A stretch of DNA of 12,576 nt from positions 1-12,576 of the forward strand of contig JAPEVF010001200.1 of the NCBI GenBank assembly GCA_029747585.1. Direction: 5' to 3'. Within the stretch, counting starts at the first letter, position 1. Every line of letters begins with the position of its first letter. Made by a program: the position numbers and the translations under genes. Positions 1 through 8,946 of this stretch are shown here, piece by piece. The DNA comes from Pleurotus djamor. Lineage: Eukaryota; Basidiomycota; Agaricomycetes; Agaricales; Pleurotaceae. The notes under the pieces are model-generated. The model saw only the letters and a program-made list of their open reading frames with translations, made no database searches and was not told the origin of the DNA.

Positions 1-485
1 ATTTTATCTCATGAATGTCGGTCCTCGACATTCAGGGCTACGGTCAATGCAGTGCAAGTCAAGTCAAAACTAAGAACCACGTCGCAGAGCAAGATCAAGA
101 TCTCTTGAACTTACTAGCACATGTACGAGAACCAGGTTGAAGCATGGAAATCGAAGGTCGAGGTTTCGTCGCATCAATCAGACTTTGTCTCAGAATTGGC
201 ATTCCTGATGTTGAACAGCACTTGCGACGGTGTGTAAAGTGTGCCCACGCGTCAATGGTATATCCGCTGAAAGTATCATAGGATGATTTAGATCGTCTAT
301 AGGAGCCGAGGATATCGTCTCGCCCGTGATCCTAGAATAGTCGTTTTACCGTGTCCAGCGGAGATAATCCATCAAAGGATCATACGGAGGACGTCTCACA
401 CATAAGATATAGGCATCGAGGGACGGGAACGAACAGATATATCGGGATCTATTTCATGATGGCTTTCTCGGAGTTCTAGAAGGCC
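1..485. other. Non-coding left flank, no gene seen
   Basis: No reading frame of useful length and no spliced model could be built here on either strand. A 41-codon frame starting at 144 on plus has no recognisable content. The stretch probably holds upstream regulatory sequence of the flavoenzyme gene starting at 554. One AGATAA (GATA-factor-like, around 363-368) is present, but such a short site means little alone. A small hairpin lies at 12-34. Confidence 0.6.
12..34. repeat. Short inverted repeat (9-bp stem, 5-nt loop)
   Basis: TGAATGTCG at 12-20 is the exact reverse complement of CGACATTCA at 26-34, with loop GTCCT. It is not followed by a T-run and is not next to a known gene end. Function is unknown and chance is possible. 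Confidence 0.5.
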
Positions 486-492
486 ATAAATA
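486..492 (+). promoter_or_regulatory. TATA-like element of the first nitronate monooxygenase gene
   Basis: ATAAATA lies 62 nt before the ATG at 554, a spacing normal for fungal core promoters. The paralogue on minus has the same ATAAATA core about 43 nt before its own ATG. No transcript start is known, so this is an inference from position and motif. Confidence 0.4.
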
Positions 493-553
493 CTCCCTTG
501 GCAAGCCTCGATGTCAATAACGATTCCTGTGCTGCGTTCAAGACTCAACAAAG

Positions 554-1770
554 ATGCATACGATTACGACCCCTTTAACGAAATTCCTTGGTGAGGTGAC
601 AGTTTCGTATGTCTTCGGGTGTCGGCTGATGCGTATGGAATAGGAATCCAAACTCCCATCGTGCTGGCGCCAATGGCTTTTGGGACTGGTGTCAGCATGC
701 CTTCCACCGTCTCACGCGAAGGAGGGTTTGGCTTCATGCCCGCAGGTCAGTGTCTTCGATCCCATACACACGTACTAAAAATAACATACTCTCATTCCTG
801 TAGGTTTTGATTCCTCTGATACTATACGACAGAACCTACGCACCATTAGAAAAACACTTTCCATCAAGGAAGGCACACCCGTACCTGTCGGCGTGGGCTT
901 CATTGGATGGATCCTCGATATGACTGAGGCACCGGAGTCGGATGACCATCGCCTCCTCGCCACTCTAGCAGAGAAACCCGCTGCGGTATGGTTCGCATTT
1001 GGCAAGGACCTTGGGAAATATATCGCACAAGTCCATCAATTCAACCAATCTCGTACGGACGGCCACAAAACTGCCATCTTCATCATTGTCAACTCGGTCG
1101 AGTATGCCATGAAGGCGGTGAATGAATGGGGCGTCGACGTGTTGGTTGTTCAGGGGAACGAAGCAGGGGGACATGGAGGATCAGAATCCCCTCCTTTGTT
1201 CCTCCTTCTCCCCGAGGTATTATCTGCCTTTTCGGACAATGCCAAGAAGCCGTACATCATCGCCGCTGGAGGGATCTCAACGGGGAGTCAAATCGCCGCC
1301 TTGTTGACTCTCGGCGCTGACGGCGTGGCTGTCGGTACCAAGTTCCTTTTCACGGAAGAATCGATCTACTCGCAAGCGCAGAAGGACGAGCTGGTCAAAG
1401 CTGGATGGGGTTCGACGACCAGAGGACTGATGTTTGATGAAGTTGGTAGGACAAATGGTTGGCCGCCGAAGCATAATGGGCGTGCGATCGTTAATAGTAT
1501 CGTGGATGACTTGAACGAGGGTTTGAACCTTGACGAGAGGATGAAAAGGTTTGATGAAAGCGCGGCGAACGGGAAATCCGATCGGTTGGTAATTTGGGCT
1601 GGTGTTGGTGTCGCCCTTACGAAGGAAATACAAAGTATCAAGGTAGGAATGTCTGTGCTGTTTTGGGGGGGAACAGAAACTGATCGGGGAAACAGGATGT
1701 CTTCCTTCAACTGCATGATGAAGCGGTCGCCACACTGAGAGCGAAGTCGACGCTATTGGCTTCGGAATAG
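554..1770 (+). CDS. Nitronate monooxygenase (2-nitropropane dioxygenase-like), FMN-dependent, copy 1
   Basis: Exons 554-590, 644-745, 804-1642 and 1696-1770 give 350 aa. The family oxidises alkyl nitronates to carbonyl compounds and nitrite using FMN and O2, and has a TIM-barrel fold. Visible family marks are LGIQTPIVLAPMAFGT near the N-terminus (FMN contact), EAGGHGG with the probable catalytic base His170, AAGGISTG at about 200-207 and GTKFLFTEES from about 224 (phosphate grip). The ATG at 554 was chosen because MHTITTPLTKFLG matches the start of the minus-strand paralogue; a continuous reading of the second exon upstream finds no ATG. Intron 1 (591-643) starts GTGAGG and has a CTGAT branch site; introns 2 (746-803) and 3 (1643-1695) are also canonical. 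The last exon restores the usual helical tail DVFLQLHDEAVATLRAKS, which unspliced reading would lose. There is no signal peptide, so it is probably cytosolic. The physiological substrate is unknown. Confidence 0.9.
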
Positions 1771-1846
1771 GTAGACACAAGGAAACCCGTCTGTGTTCAT
1801 GCGCTAGCACGATGTGAATGTATCAACGCATGCGATGAGAAAGACC
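1771..1846. other. 76-bp gap between two convergent stop codons
   Basis: The TAG of the plus gene ends at 1770 and the TGA of the minus gene ends at 1847. Fungal 3' untranslated regions are usually longer than this, so the two transcripts very likely overlap at their ends. I see no AATAAA in the gap on either strand. Confidence 0.7.
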
Positions 1847-3077
1847 TCAGTTCAACAAGCCTGTGCTATTTTCTAAAGTTCTGATCGTCTCGTCATGCAG
1901 TTCATCAAGTACATCCTGTGAACGCTTCAGCTTCATTCATATTACGGGATTGGTATACGCACTGCGGTCGACTTGAGCTCTTTCGTAAGAGCCACGCCGA
2001 CACCAGCCCAGATTACGAGCCGGTTTGTCTCACCCTTCGCCGCACTTTCATCGTGTCTCTTCATTCGTTCTTCTAGAGACAACCCAGCGTCAAAATCCGA
2101 CATGATATCGTTGGCGATGGCGCGGCCGTCATTCTTCTCGGGCCATCCCATCGTTCTGTTCACTTCATCAAACATGAATCCCCTCTGAGTGGATCCCCAG
2201 CCAGCTTTAATCAACTCTCCTCTTTTCATCTCGTTGTATGGAGATTCATGCGTGAACAGGAACCTCGTGCCAAGTGCCACGCCAGAAACACCCATAGTGA
2301 GAAGGGCGGCAATCTGTTTGCCTGTGGCTATCCCTCCAGCGGCGACAATGTGAGGGCGTCGTTCTGATGGAAAGGAGGAGATAATTTCGGGGAGAATCAT
2401 GAATAGAGGTGGAGCGTGCGATCCTCCATGCCCACCGGCCTCGTGTCCTTGAACGACTAAGACATCTGCACCCCATTCATCCACAGCGCGATGGGCGTCT
2501 TCAACTGAATACACAATCACGAAGATCAAGGTCTTGTGGTCCTTACTAGAAGCGTTGATTTTCTTCACTACGGCGATATGCTTTCCGAGGTCGTCGCCGA
2601 AACCAAACCATACTGCTTTCGGTCTGGATGCGAGAACGGCTGGAATACGAGGATCGTCGGAGACCTCGGTCTTGTCGAGGACCCAGCCGATGAAGCCTAC
2701 GCCCACTGGAACAGGCTGGTCGTCGGCTATATGGAGCTCGTCTCTGATCGTTTGCAAATTGCCTTTGATCAACTCAGAGGAAGCAAAACCTAGAAAACAC
2801 AAAGAAGTTCGGTTAGCGCGAATTCAATCATATGATAGAGATAGAGATCTCAATGATGAATGTGGGATGGATGTGGAGCAGTACCTGCACCGATGAACCC
2901 AAACCCTCCTTTTCCTGAAACGATACTTGGCAATTTCAATACCGTTCCGAACGCCATGGGTGCTAGTATGATTGGGGATCGTATGCCTGGAAATTTTCCA
3001 TCAGTTGAAACACCAGCGGAAGTTCGTCCGGTAGACGCACCCAAAATTCTCGTTAACGACGTTGTAATGGGACGCAT
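1847..3077 (-). CDS. Nitronate monooxygenase (2-nitropropane dioxygenase-like), FMN-dependent, copy 2
   Basis: Exons in transcript order are 3077-3041, 2986-2885, 2789-1963 and 1915-1847, giving 344 aa. It has the same architecture as copy 1: LGIRSPIILAPMAFGT, EAGGHGG with probable catalytic His167, the AAGGIATG loop and GTRFLFTHES. It is predicted to oxidise nitronates to carbonyl product and nitrite. The first intron (3040-2987, GTGCGT..CCAG, branch CTGAT) is 54 nt, a multiple of three without a stop, so an ORF caller reads through it. Splicing is supported because removal gives LTRILGIRSPI, exactly parallel to LTKFLGIQTPI in copy 1. Intron 2 (2884-2790) is 95 nt, longer than its counterpart. 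Intron 3 (1962-1916) uses donor GTGCGT, and its removal gives the C-terminal tail DVLDELHDETIRTLENS. The ATG at 3077 has A at -3. Copy 1 and copy 2 are clearly paralogous along their whole length. Confidence 0.9.
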
Positions 3078-3119
3078 GGTTGCAAATGGGAAGCGGGCAG
3101 TTGGTTGGGTCGACGAGCC

Positions 3120-3126
3120 TATTTAT
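3120..3126 (-). promoter_or_regulatory. TATA-like element of the second nitronate monooxygenase gene
   Basis: Read on minus, the sequence is ATAAATA, about 43 nt before the ATG at 3077. The same core precedes copy 1. The 275 bp between this gene and the end of the upstream membrane-protein gene (3078-3352) hold no other feature I can recognise. Confidence 0.4.
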
Positions 3127-3352
3127 TCTTTGCGAATCTTACCCCGGATCGCACAGTAATGGAAGACAGGACGCCAACGAGCAGAGCCAAAGCATAATGC
3201 ATCAAGTTCGCTGATTCACGGGGAATCTCGAGAGCCTTTCTGAGAGCAAGCGATGTAGACGGATGATGACAAGAGAACCAGATAAAATTTCACACTCCAG
3301 GAGACAGGGGTATCAGGGTACAGAGAATAATCAACTTTGTATCTAGCCTTGA

Positions 3353-4642
3353 TCAAGCCATGCTTCCCCTCGAATGTGACGCCTTTGGATCCGAATCATC
3401 CTCGATCTGAGTCGTAATGTCCACCTTGATCTTTCGAGACGGCGCACTCCCAATTGTTTGGACGGGGTCTGAACGTGAAAGCTGGTAAGAGTTATTCGAA
3501 GGGGAAGCTAACGTTCTCAGGCGAATCCGAAGCGTGATGGCGTTGAACGTTATTCCCTAGGCGAAGTTTAGCTCACCAAGCGGTTATAAGCGGATCCGGA
3601 CTTACCACGACGGGGGTGACCATTTCAAGCAGAATGTATTGAGCGTTGATGTCTTGAGAATACAACGCGAGAAGGAGGATTTCGATGATCAGTTGCATTG
3701 CAGCGGATTCCACGAGAATTCGGAGAACTGGGAGAAGGAGATTCTCCGTCTTGTATTTCGCAGACTTGCTGGAGGTGCTCCAAATGCGGTATGCCATGAG
3801 ACCAGTAGTAATAACGTTTTGGACGACGGCTATTGAGTAAAAGGCGAGGATCCAGTGGTTGAGCCGTGGGTCAAAGACCGTCTTTGTGGGGTCGATTTGA
3901 ACGTAGAGTCCACAGACGGAGTAGCCGGAGACTGTGAAGGGAGCTGGTGAATAGATGATCTCGAAGAGGAGAGGCGGTGCACTAACCAATGCTACCGATG
4001 AGGAGCATGACAGGGACAGCGATTATCCTCCAGTCATGATTCCAAAGGATGAAGCAACGATATATCTGAGAAAGTTGGCGCTTTGAGTAACGGATATTGA
4101 CTACAAGGATGAGTAATACGTACAGCAGCAGCGTTGCCAAGGATTTCCTGAGTGGCGTACAATGTGTCCTTGAGAATGTGGTCCCACAGTTGAAGGTTGC
4201 CTATGTAGGCCGCGCCTCCGCCTTCTGCATTTACATGCACGGAGAAGCCTTGGACCAGGCGGTACCCGTTCATTGCGAAGTGAAAAGTTGCGATAAAGAA
4301 CATGACGCAAGAGATAAAGATCATGACCTGAAGAAGAGGTCGGCTCTCAGCCGACTTGTAACTGTCGGGGTGCTCACCAGTGTGTGACGGTCATGTCTCT
4401 TGGAACTACCAAAGCTGAAAAGGAGGGTGCCGAAGAACAGACATACTAAGAAACCTATAGTGACCAAGGTTAGATAAAAATCGTGATGTAGTTCGCGGAA
4501 CAAGTACCATACGCAAGTCCCTGAGGAAGAGAGGGGCAAGTCGTCAGCGAGGCGACCAGACGTTGGGGAAGGCGCCTGGGATCCTTACCTCAAGCCAAGT
4601 GGCAAGCAGAAAGACCTGGTCAATGGGTATCTGTTTGATCAT
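3353..4642 (-). CDS. Seven-transmembrane protein of a large uncharacterised basidiomycete family
   Basis: Exons in transcript order are 4642-4589, 4520-4508, 4454-4378, 4327-4124, 4065-3987, 3931-3606 and 3556-3353, giving 318 aa. All six introns (49-68 nt) are GT..AG and keep phase. Hydrophobic stretches suggest helices at about 10-35, 49-70, 95-117, 128-150, 165-190, 210-232 and 236-258, followed by a polar tail of about 60 residues. Family-like signatures are AAYIGNL, KDTLYATQEILGNAA, YRCFILWNHDWR after helix 3, AYRIW after helix 5, and ESAAMQLIIEILLLALYS..NAQYILLEMVTPVVGITF in helices 6 and 7 (several short pieces). Proteins of this kind are common in Agaricomycetes, have receptor-like topology and no proven function; a sensory or receptor role is only a guess. 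Exon 2 is a 13-nt micro-exon. The ATG at 4642 is the first in this frame and precedes helix 1 directly. Confidence 0.85.
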
Positions 4643-4692
4643 GTTCGGGAATGAAATTGGTGGTTCTGAGGATGCCCGCCTCGAGGACTGGG

Positions 4693-4708
4693 GTTATAAG
4701 TATAAAGT
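4693..4708 (-). promoter_or_regulatory. AT-rich TATA-like stretch upstream of the membrane-protein gene
   Basis: On minus this reads TTTATACTTATAACC, about 50-65 nt before the ATG at 4642. It is the only TATA-like sequence in the near upstream region. The match is weak and no transcript start is known. Confidence 0.25.
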
Positions 4709-4962
4709 TTCATTTTCCAACCTCGGGGAAATTGGGATACAGAGATCTCAGTGAAAAAATGTCCAAATGCGTTTGATCCTGGTTTGGAAGTATCACCATG
4801 ATTTGATGTCGAGCTAACGTCAATCGTTGTGCGTCCCATCATGCGTGGTGTGTGGGATCAGATGAGTTTTCGAACCGAACTCATGGAATGTGCTACGTCC
4901 GCATTTTCTCACCGCCAATGTCGATAGGGAGCGAGGCCTTCGATCATTCAGTTTTTGTAATG

Positions 4963-5580
4963 TTACAAGTGCATTGAGTCCATCCCGTCGCTATTCCCAT
5001 CCGCTTCGTAGCCGACTGGCCGAGGATCAAAGAGCACGCGGTCGTGGAGGAAAAATTGAGTAGTAAGGTCGTCGTGGTGTGTTCGTGGGATGCGTTTGCT
5101 CAAGATTAACCCATGAAACCCTGCTAAGATTTGGGTTACACGAGATTCATTTGAGTCTTTGGATGAATGTTCTCCACTTACGGCGGTGCGGGTAACAACT
5201 ATTTCCATGGTATCTCTCCACATGTATTGTTGTAGATGTTTGACTGCTGAAGCATCGGACGCTGTATTCAATGTTGAGCGACAGGAAACATGATAAAGAC
5301 GATAGCAAGACGAACAGGCATGAGGCATGAGGCATCCATGAGAGCAAGAAGAGTCGTTTCGTATGATGGCCCTCGAGGAACTGGATCCATCGAGGTAATA
5401 CCGCGGTTGATGGTATAAGTCTAGTACAGAAGCTGGGAGCGATGACACTGATACATCGGGCGCCGGTAATTGTGTCTGGCCTATATGGTTCATTGAGAAT
5501 TTCCGTTTGCAATCTCGATGCTTCAAACATCCACCGGCCACATAGAAGAGGGGGTTTCGCAGATGCTGTGTGGGTTCCAA
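4963..5580 (-). pseudogene. Doubtful ORF, perhaps a decayed seven-helix (DUF6533-like) gene
   Basis: A 205-codon frame is open on minus, overlapped by a second long frame from 5842 to 5147. Neither translation is recognisable as a whole and composition is poor in hydrophobic helices. In three different frames I see pieces in the order expected of a DUF6533-type seven-helix protein: SYETTLLALMDAS (around 5360-5325), SAVKHLQQYMWRDTM (around 5245-5205), then VTQILAGFHGLILSKR (around 5130-5085). A good donor GTAAGT near 5182 and an acceptor TTAGCAG near 5123 exist, but using them removes part of the last piece. The resemblance is weak, from memory, and could be chance. If real, the gene is broken, since no single spliced frame joins the pieces. 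The remaining gap sequence, 4643-4962 and 5581-5700, holds nothing I can name. Confidence 0.2.
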
Positions 5581-5700
5581 GATGTATTTTGGCTGATTGC
5601 CCCGAGCGATATGATGAGAGTCCCATCTGTATCAAGGAAAAGTACAGACGTAGCCGAGTCTGTCGGTGATGCGCCGAGATATTGCTACCTTGGCCAGACA

Positions 5701-5707
5701 TATAATA
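5701..5707 (+). promoter_or_regulatory. TATA box of the cytochrome P450 gene
   Basis: TATAATA sits 43 nt before the ATG at 5744, a usual fungal spacing. The ATG is preceded by an in-frame TAA at 5735-5737, so the reading frame cannot begin further upstream without splicing. Confidence 0.5.
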
Positions 5708-5743
5708 CCTGAACTTGAGTGGGTAAGTCTTCAATAAACTGAG

Positions 5744-7787
5744 ATGATTCCTCAAAAAACTTCGTACGTCCTCCCACAACACGCTTTCCCTAACACTTTC
5801 GAAAAGCAGGTGGTGAGTATGACGCGTTCGACAGACCAACAATGTAACTTACCACCTTCATGTTCAGAACGTCGCCGCGACCCTGCTTATCGTCGTGGCC
5901 CTTGCAGTGGTTATTCGGAAGGTGTTCATCCGCAAGAACCTCACAGACAAGGCAGGGAACCCAATCCCACCAGGGCCACTTTTGCGCTATCCCTACCTAC
6001 GACGCTACCCAGAGAAGCCTCTCTACAGATGGGCGAAGCAATACGGACCTATTTACTCGGTCTGGATGGGGAACCAATTGTTTGTCGTTATGAACGATGC
6101 GCGGGTGGCTCGTGACCTTCTGGTTGTCAATGGAGCCATCTTCTCTAGCCGATGGGACTATTTCATGAAGAACATTACTATCCTTGCCGGCGGTGCCATT
6201 ACGGCGTCCAAGTACGATGACACCTGGTGCGTTGGAGCGAGAAGTCCGAGAGTCATTTGGTTTGACAAATCCCCTTTTGTAGGAGACAGCATCGAAAGAT
6301 CGCGATGTGGTTGCTGACGCCAAAGGCTGTCGACGCTTACGCTGGAACCATCGACTATGAAACTCATATCTTAGTTCGCTCCCTCTATGAAGAATCCCAA
6401 AAGGGAAAAATACCTGTTAACCCTGCGCAATATGCAGGCAGATTCGCTCTGAAGTACGTAAGCCTGTTGATTAATCTTGGACGTGAATGAAATCTGGATC
6501 CAACAGTATGATGCTTACCCTGTCACTCGGAACGCGAACCCCGTCTCCTTCTGATCCTTTGGTCGTGGAAGCCATCCGCCTGGGCATGGAATTCATGGAT
6601 CTAACAGGTTTGTGATCAGTACAGGTCCGCTATACATTGGCTGACAATTGAAACAGGGCCTTGGACGAACATGGTCGATTTCATCAAGGTCCTACAATGG
6701 TTCCCGACCACAGCCCGTAGCCGTGCCCGCAAGCTTCACAAGGACTTCATTGACGTCTACGGCGCGATGATGCAGCGTGTCAAGGACAGCCTCGACGCCG
6801 GCGAAGAAGTCTCTGATTGTCTTGTCAAGACGATGCTACAATGCCAAGAGGAAGAAAAGCTGACCTGGGAAGACATGTGCTTCATTTTCATCGCGTTCAC
6901 TACGGGCGGGGTCCATTCGGTGGGTCACGATTATTTATAGACCGTTGGTATTACTTGACGTCTTTGTCCCAGACATCCGGGATCATCGAGTGGTTCCTGG
7001 CGTTGATGCCATCGCACCCGCACATCGCTGCTAAGGCGGTACAAGAGCTTGATCAAGTTGTCGGTAGAGACACTTGGCCGACCGCTAGCGATGAATCAAA
7101 GCTCCCATACTGCAGAGCAATCCTAAAAGAGGTATGAGCTTCAAGAGCAGTTCGATGGAATCGTGGGCTAACCATAAGCATCCAGGTTCTGCGAGTGCAT
7201 GCCCCCTTCTGGATGGGAACACCACATTGCTCTGATGAGGACTTTGTTTACAACGGTTACTTTATTCCGAAGAACACCGTGATGGTCTTGAACGTCTATG
7301 CCTTGCACCATGACGAAAGCAGATACCCTGATTCGTAAGGATTTCTGTTGAAGGGCGTCGCACTTTCTGATGCGTTTCGCACAGGTGGACGTTCAACCCA
7401 GATAGATATATCGGCGACAATATGAGTTCCTCCGAATCCGCTAAGCAGAGCGACGTTATGACTCGTGATCATTGGGCATTCGGAGCAGGGTAATATGTTC
7501 TCCGCACATCCCATACGGTGAACCGCTCGACTAACACTTCTGCACCACCTAGGCGTCGGCTTTGTCCCGGTATGGTGATTGCCGAGCGAGAGTTGTTCCT
7601 CGCGCTATCAAGGCTCTTGTGGGCGTTCGACTTCTCAAGCGTTCCAGGAGAGCCCATCTCCTTGGAGGAATACGAAGGGCTTTCAGGGCGTACCCCCATG
7701 CCGTACCGTCTCAACTTGCGCCCACGACATGAGAATGTCCATGATGTTCTGGTGGAGCGTAGTGAATTTAATACGGCCGTCATTTAG
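5744..7787 (+). CDS. Microsomal cytochrome P450 monooxygenase
   Basis: Nine exons (5744-5812, 5868-6226, 6283-6453, 6507-6607, 6657-6919, 6973-7131, 7186-7334, 7385-7489, 7553-7787) give 536 aa, normal for a fungal class II P450. All eight introns are 49-63 nt with GT..AG ends, and several have clear CTAAC branch sites. Visible in order: a membrane anchor at about 24-39 followed by basic residues; the proline hinge PIPPGP at 55-60; C-helix WRQHR (W143, R147); I-helix TTGGVHSTSG (315-324); ExxR at E374-R377, split by intron 6; PDRY at 429-432; and FGAGRRLCPG with haem ligand Cys463, split by intron 8. The protein should sit in the ER membrane and take electrons from NADPH-P450 reductase. The usual acid-Thr pair of the I-helix is His-Ser here. 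The substrate and CYP family cannot be told from sequence alone. All functional motifs are intact, so the gene is probably expressed. Confidence 0.92.
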
Positions 7788-8946
7788 CTAGCGGTCTCAC
7801 CTGTCTCTATGCGAGGTCTTCATGCATGTTCCACTTATAGGTTAGGAATGGTAAGAGCTTCAACGATACTTCCGAGTGCTTCAAGTTGAAGTTAGAGTTG
7901 AGTTAGAGGGACTAGTATCGGCGCTTGATTTGGCCTGGCAGCACAGCCACATTGATTCCTCCTTCCCAGAACCACCACTCTTCCTACTAGAACCACCACT
8001 CGTGCTCGTCTGCAACTCGTCTCGCAATTGTGGCCACCGATTATTTTCTGAAATAATGTATAATTTCTGCTGAATGATTGAAAAGCGTGATCTTGCAAGC
8101 CCTTTCGAATCCCGCGAAGGCTTCGGGTTTCCACTAGCCTTGTTAGTATGAGTATGCTTCATATGATTACTTTCCTGCCATAACTTTACTCGCTTTGGCT
8201 CCCCACGGACGCCTTAAAGCGCACATCTTCCAGGTTATTGAGTCGGGATCTCCTTCTTGACTTCCATCAGCTTCATCGATTCTGCTATCTCTATGCAGGC
8301 ACCGGAGGTGGAGTGTATATATTTCTGGGACTTTTCTCCGTTCTGACGCCGCCCTCTTGCTCAATAGCTGTTCATGGATATCTCGACGCCAGTACACATC
8401 CAGTCTCGTTCGATGCGGATCACACGACACACCCCAATAACTATGAATATATTTTTTGACGGTTCCTCATTAAATTTGGGTGAACTCGTGATCTATGTGA
8501 TGATCAGCTACCTGTTCCCCGTCATTGTTGCACATCCATACCTTGCTTACTTCGCAACATCTGCTGACCTGCCCTTCCGCATGCTTGACTTGCCTGTCCA
8601 TTCCATTGTCCCAAGCACCAATGACGGACCCAGTCTGGATCATAGGTACCACAACTAGGGTAGAAGGTCTAATTGAACATGGGCCAACATCATCACCGAC
8701 GTCCTGAACTAATATTTTCTACTGTCTAAGTTCTGGGTATCCGGGTTCTCACACAATGACGAAAACATGCTTTTTTTGAAGTTCTGACTCGGAACATAAA
8801 GGTATTGTTCAATGTTTTGACCTTGCTCTCCTGGTGGTCCCCTTTGACTCATCACTTTCGAGGCCGTTTTCCAGCCAAGGCCACGATCGAATCAACGTAG
8901 AGTATATCTGCTCCCTCTCATCCCCCCTCCGCTCGCTCCGAGCTCC
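7788..8946. other. Long non-coding stretch after the P450 gene
   Basis: No convincing gene is present. Several open frames of 60-94 codons exist on both strands, but their translations are low in complexity or unlike any family I know. One hydrophobic piece on plus, near 8470-8600, contains LNLGELVIYVMISYL and slightly resembles the first helix of DUF6534-type proteins, but the frame does not continue into further matching sequence. A small tandem repeat lies at 7968-8009. Confidence 0.55.
7968..8009. repeat. Two imperfect 21-bp tandem units
   Basis: Both units begin AGAACCACCACTC (7968-7980 and 7989-8001) and then diverge. On minus the units would encode Gly/Ser-rich sequence in a 93-codon frame, but that frame has no other sign of being a gene. 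Confidence 0.6.

Noticed and set aside
619..810. Start of the first flavoenzyme at GTG 619
   Set aside because: GTG is not a usual start in fungi, and a spliced upstream exon with ATG at 554 gives a better N-terminus that matches the paralogue.
1277..1810. 177-codon open frame on minus across the first nitronate monooxygenase gene
   Set aside because: It is antisense to a gene with intact catalytic motifs and good introns; its translation has no recognisable content. It is open because of the codon use of the real gene.
2534..2896. 120-codon open frame on plus across the second nitronate monooxygenase gene
   Set aside because: It is the shadow of the real minus-strand coding sequence and crosses its intron 2.
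4097..4387. 96-codon plus frame over the membrane-protein gene
   Set aside because: The minus strand here gives a continuous family-like protein after splicing; the plus frame is its shadow.
5319..5339. Short GGCATGA tandem repeat
   Set aside because: Fewer than three full units and no wider array; too short to mean anything.
554..7787. Complete secondary-metabolite gene cluster
   Set aside because: No polyketide, peptide or terpene synthase, transporter or cluster regulator lies in the window; tailoring-type enzymes alone are not enough.
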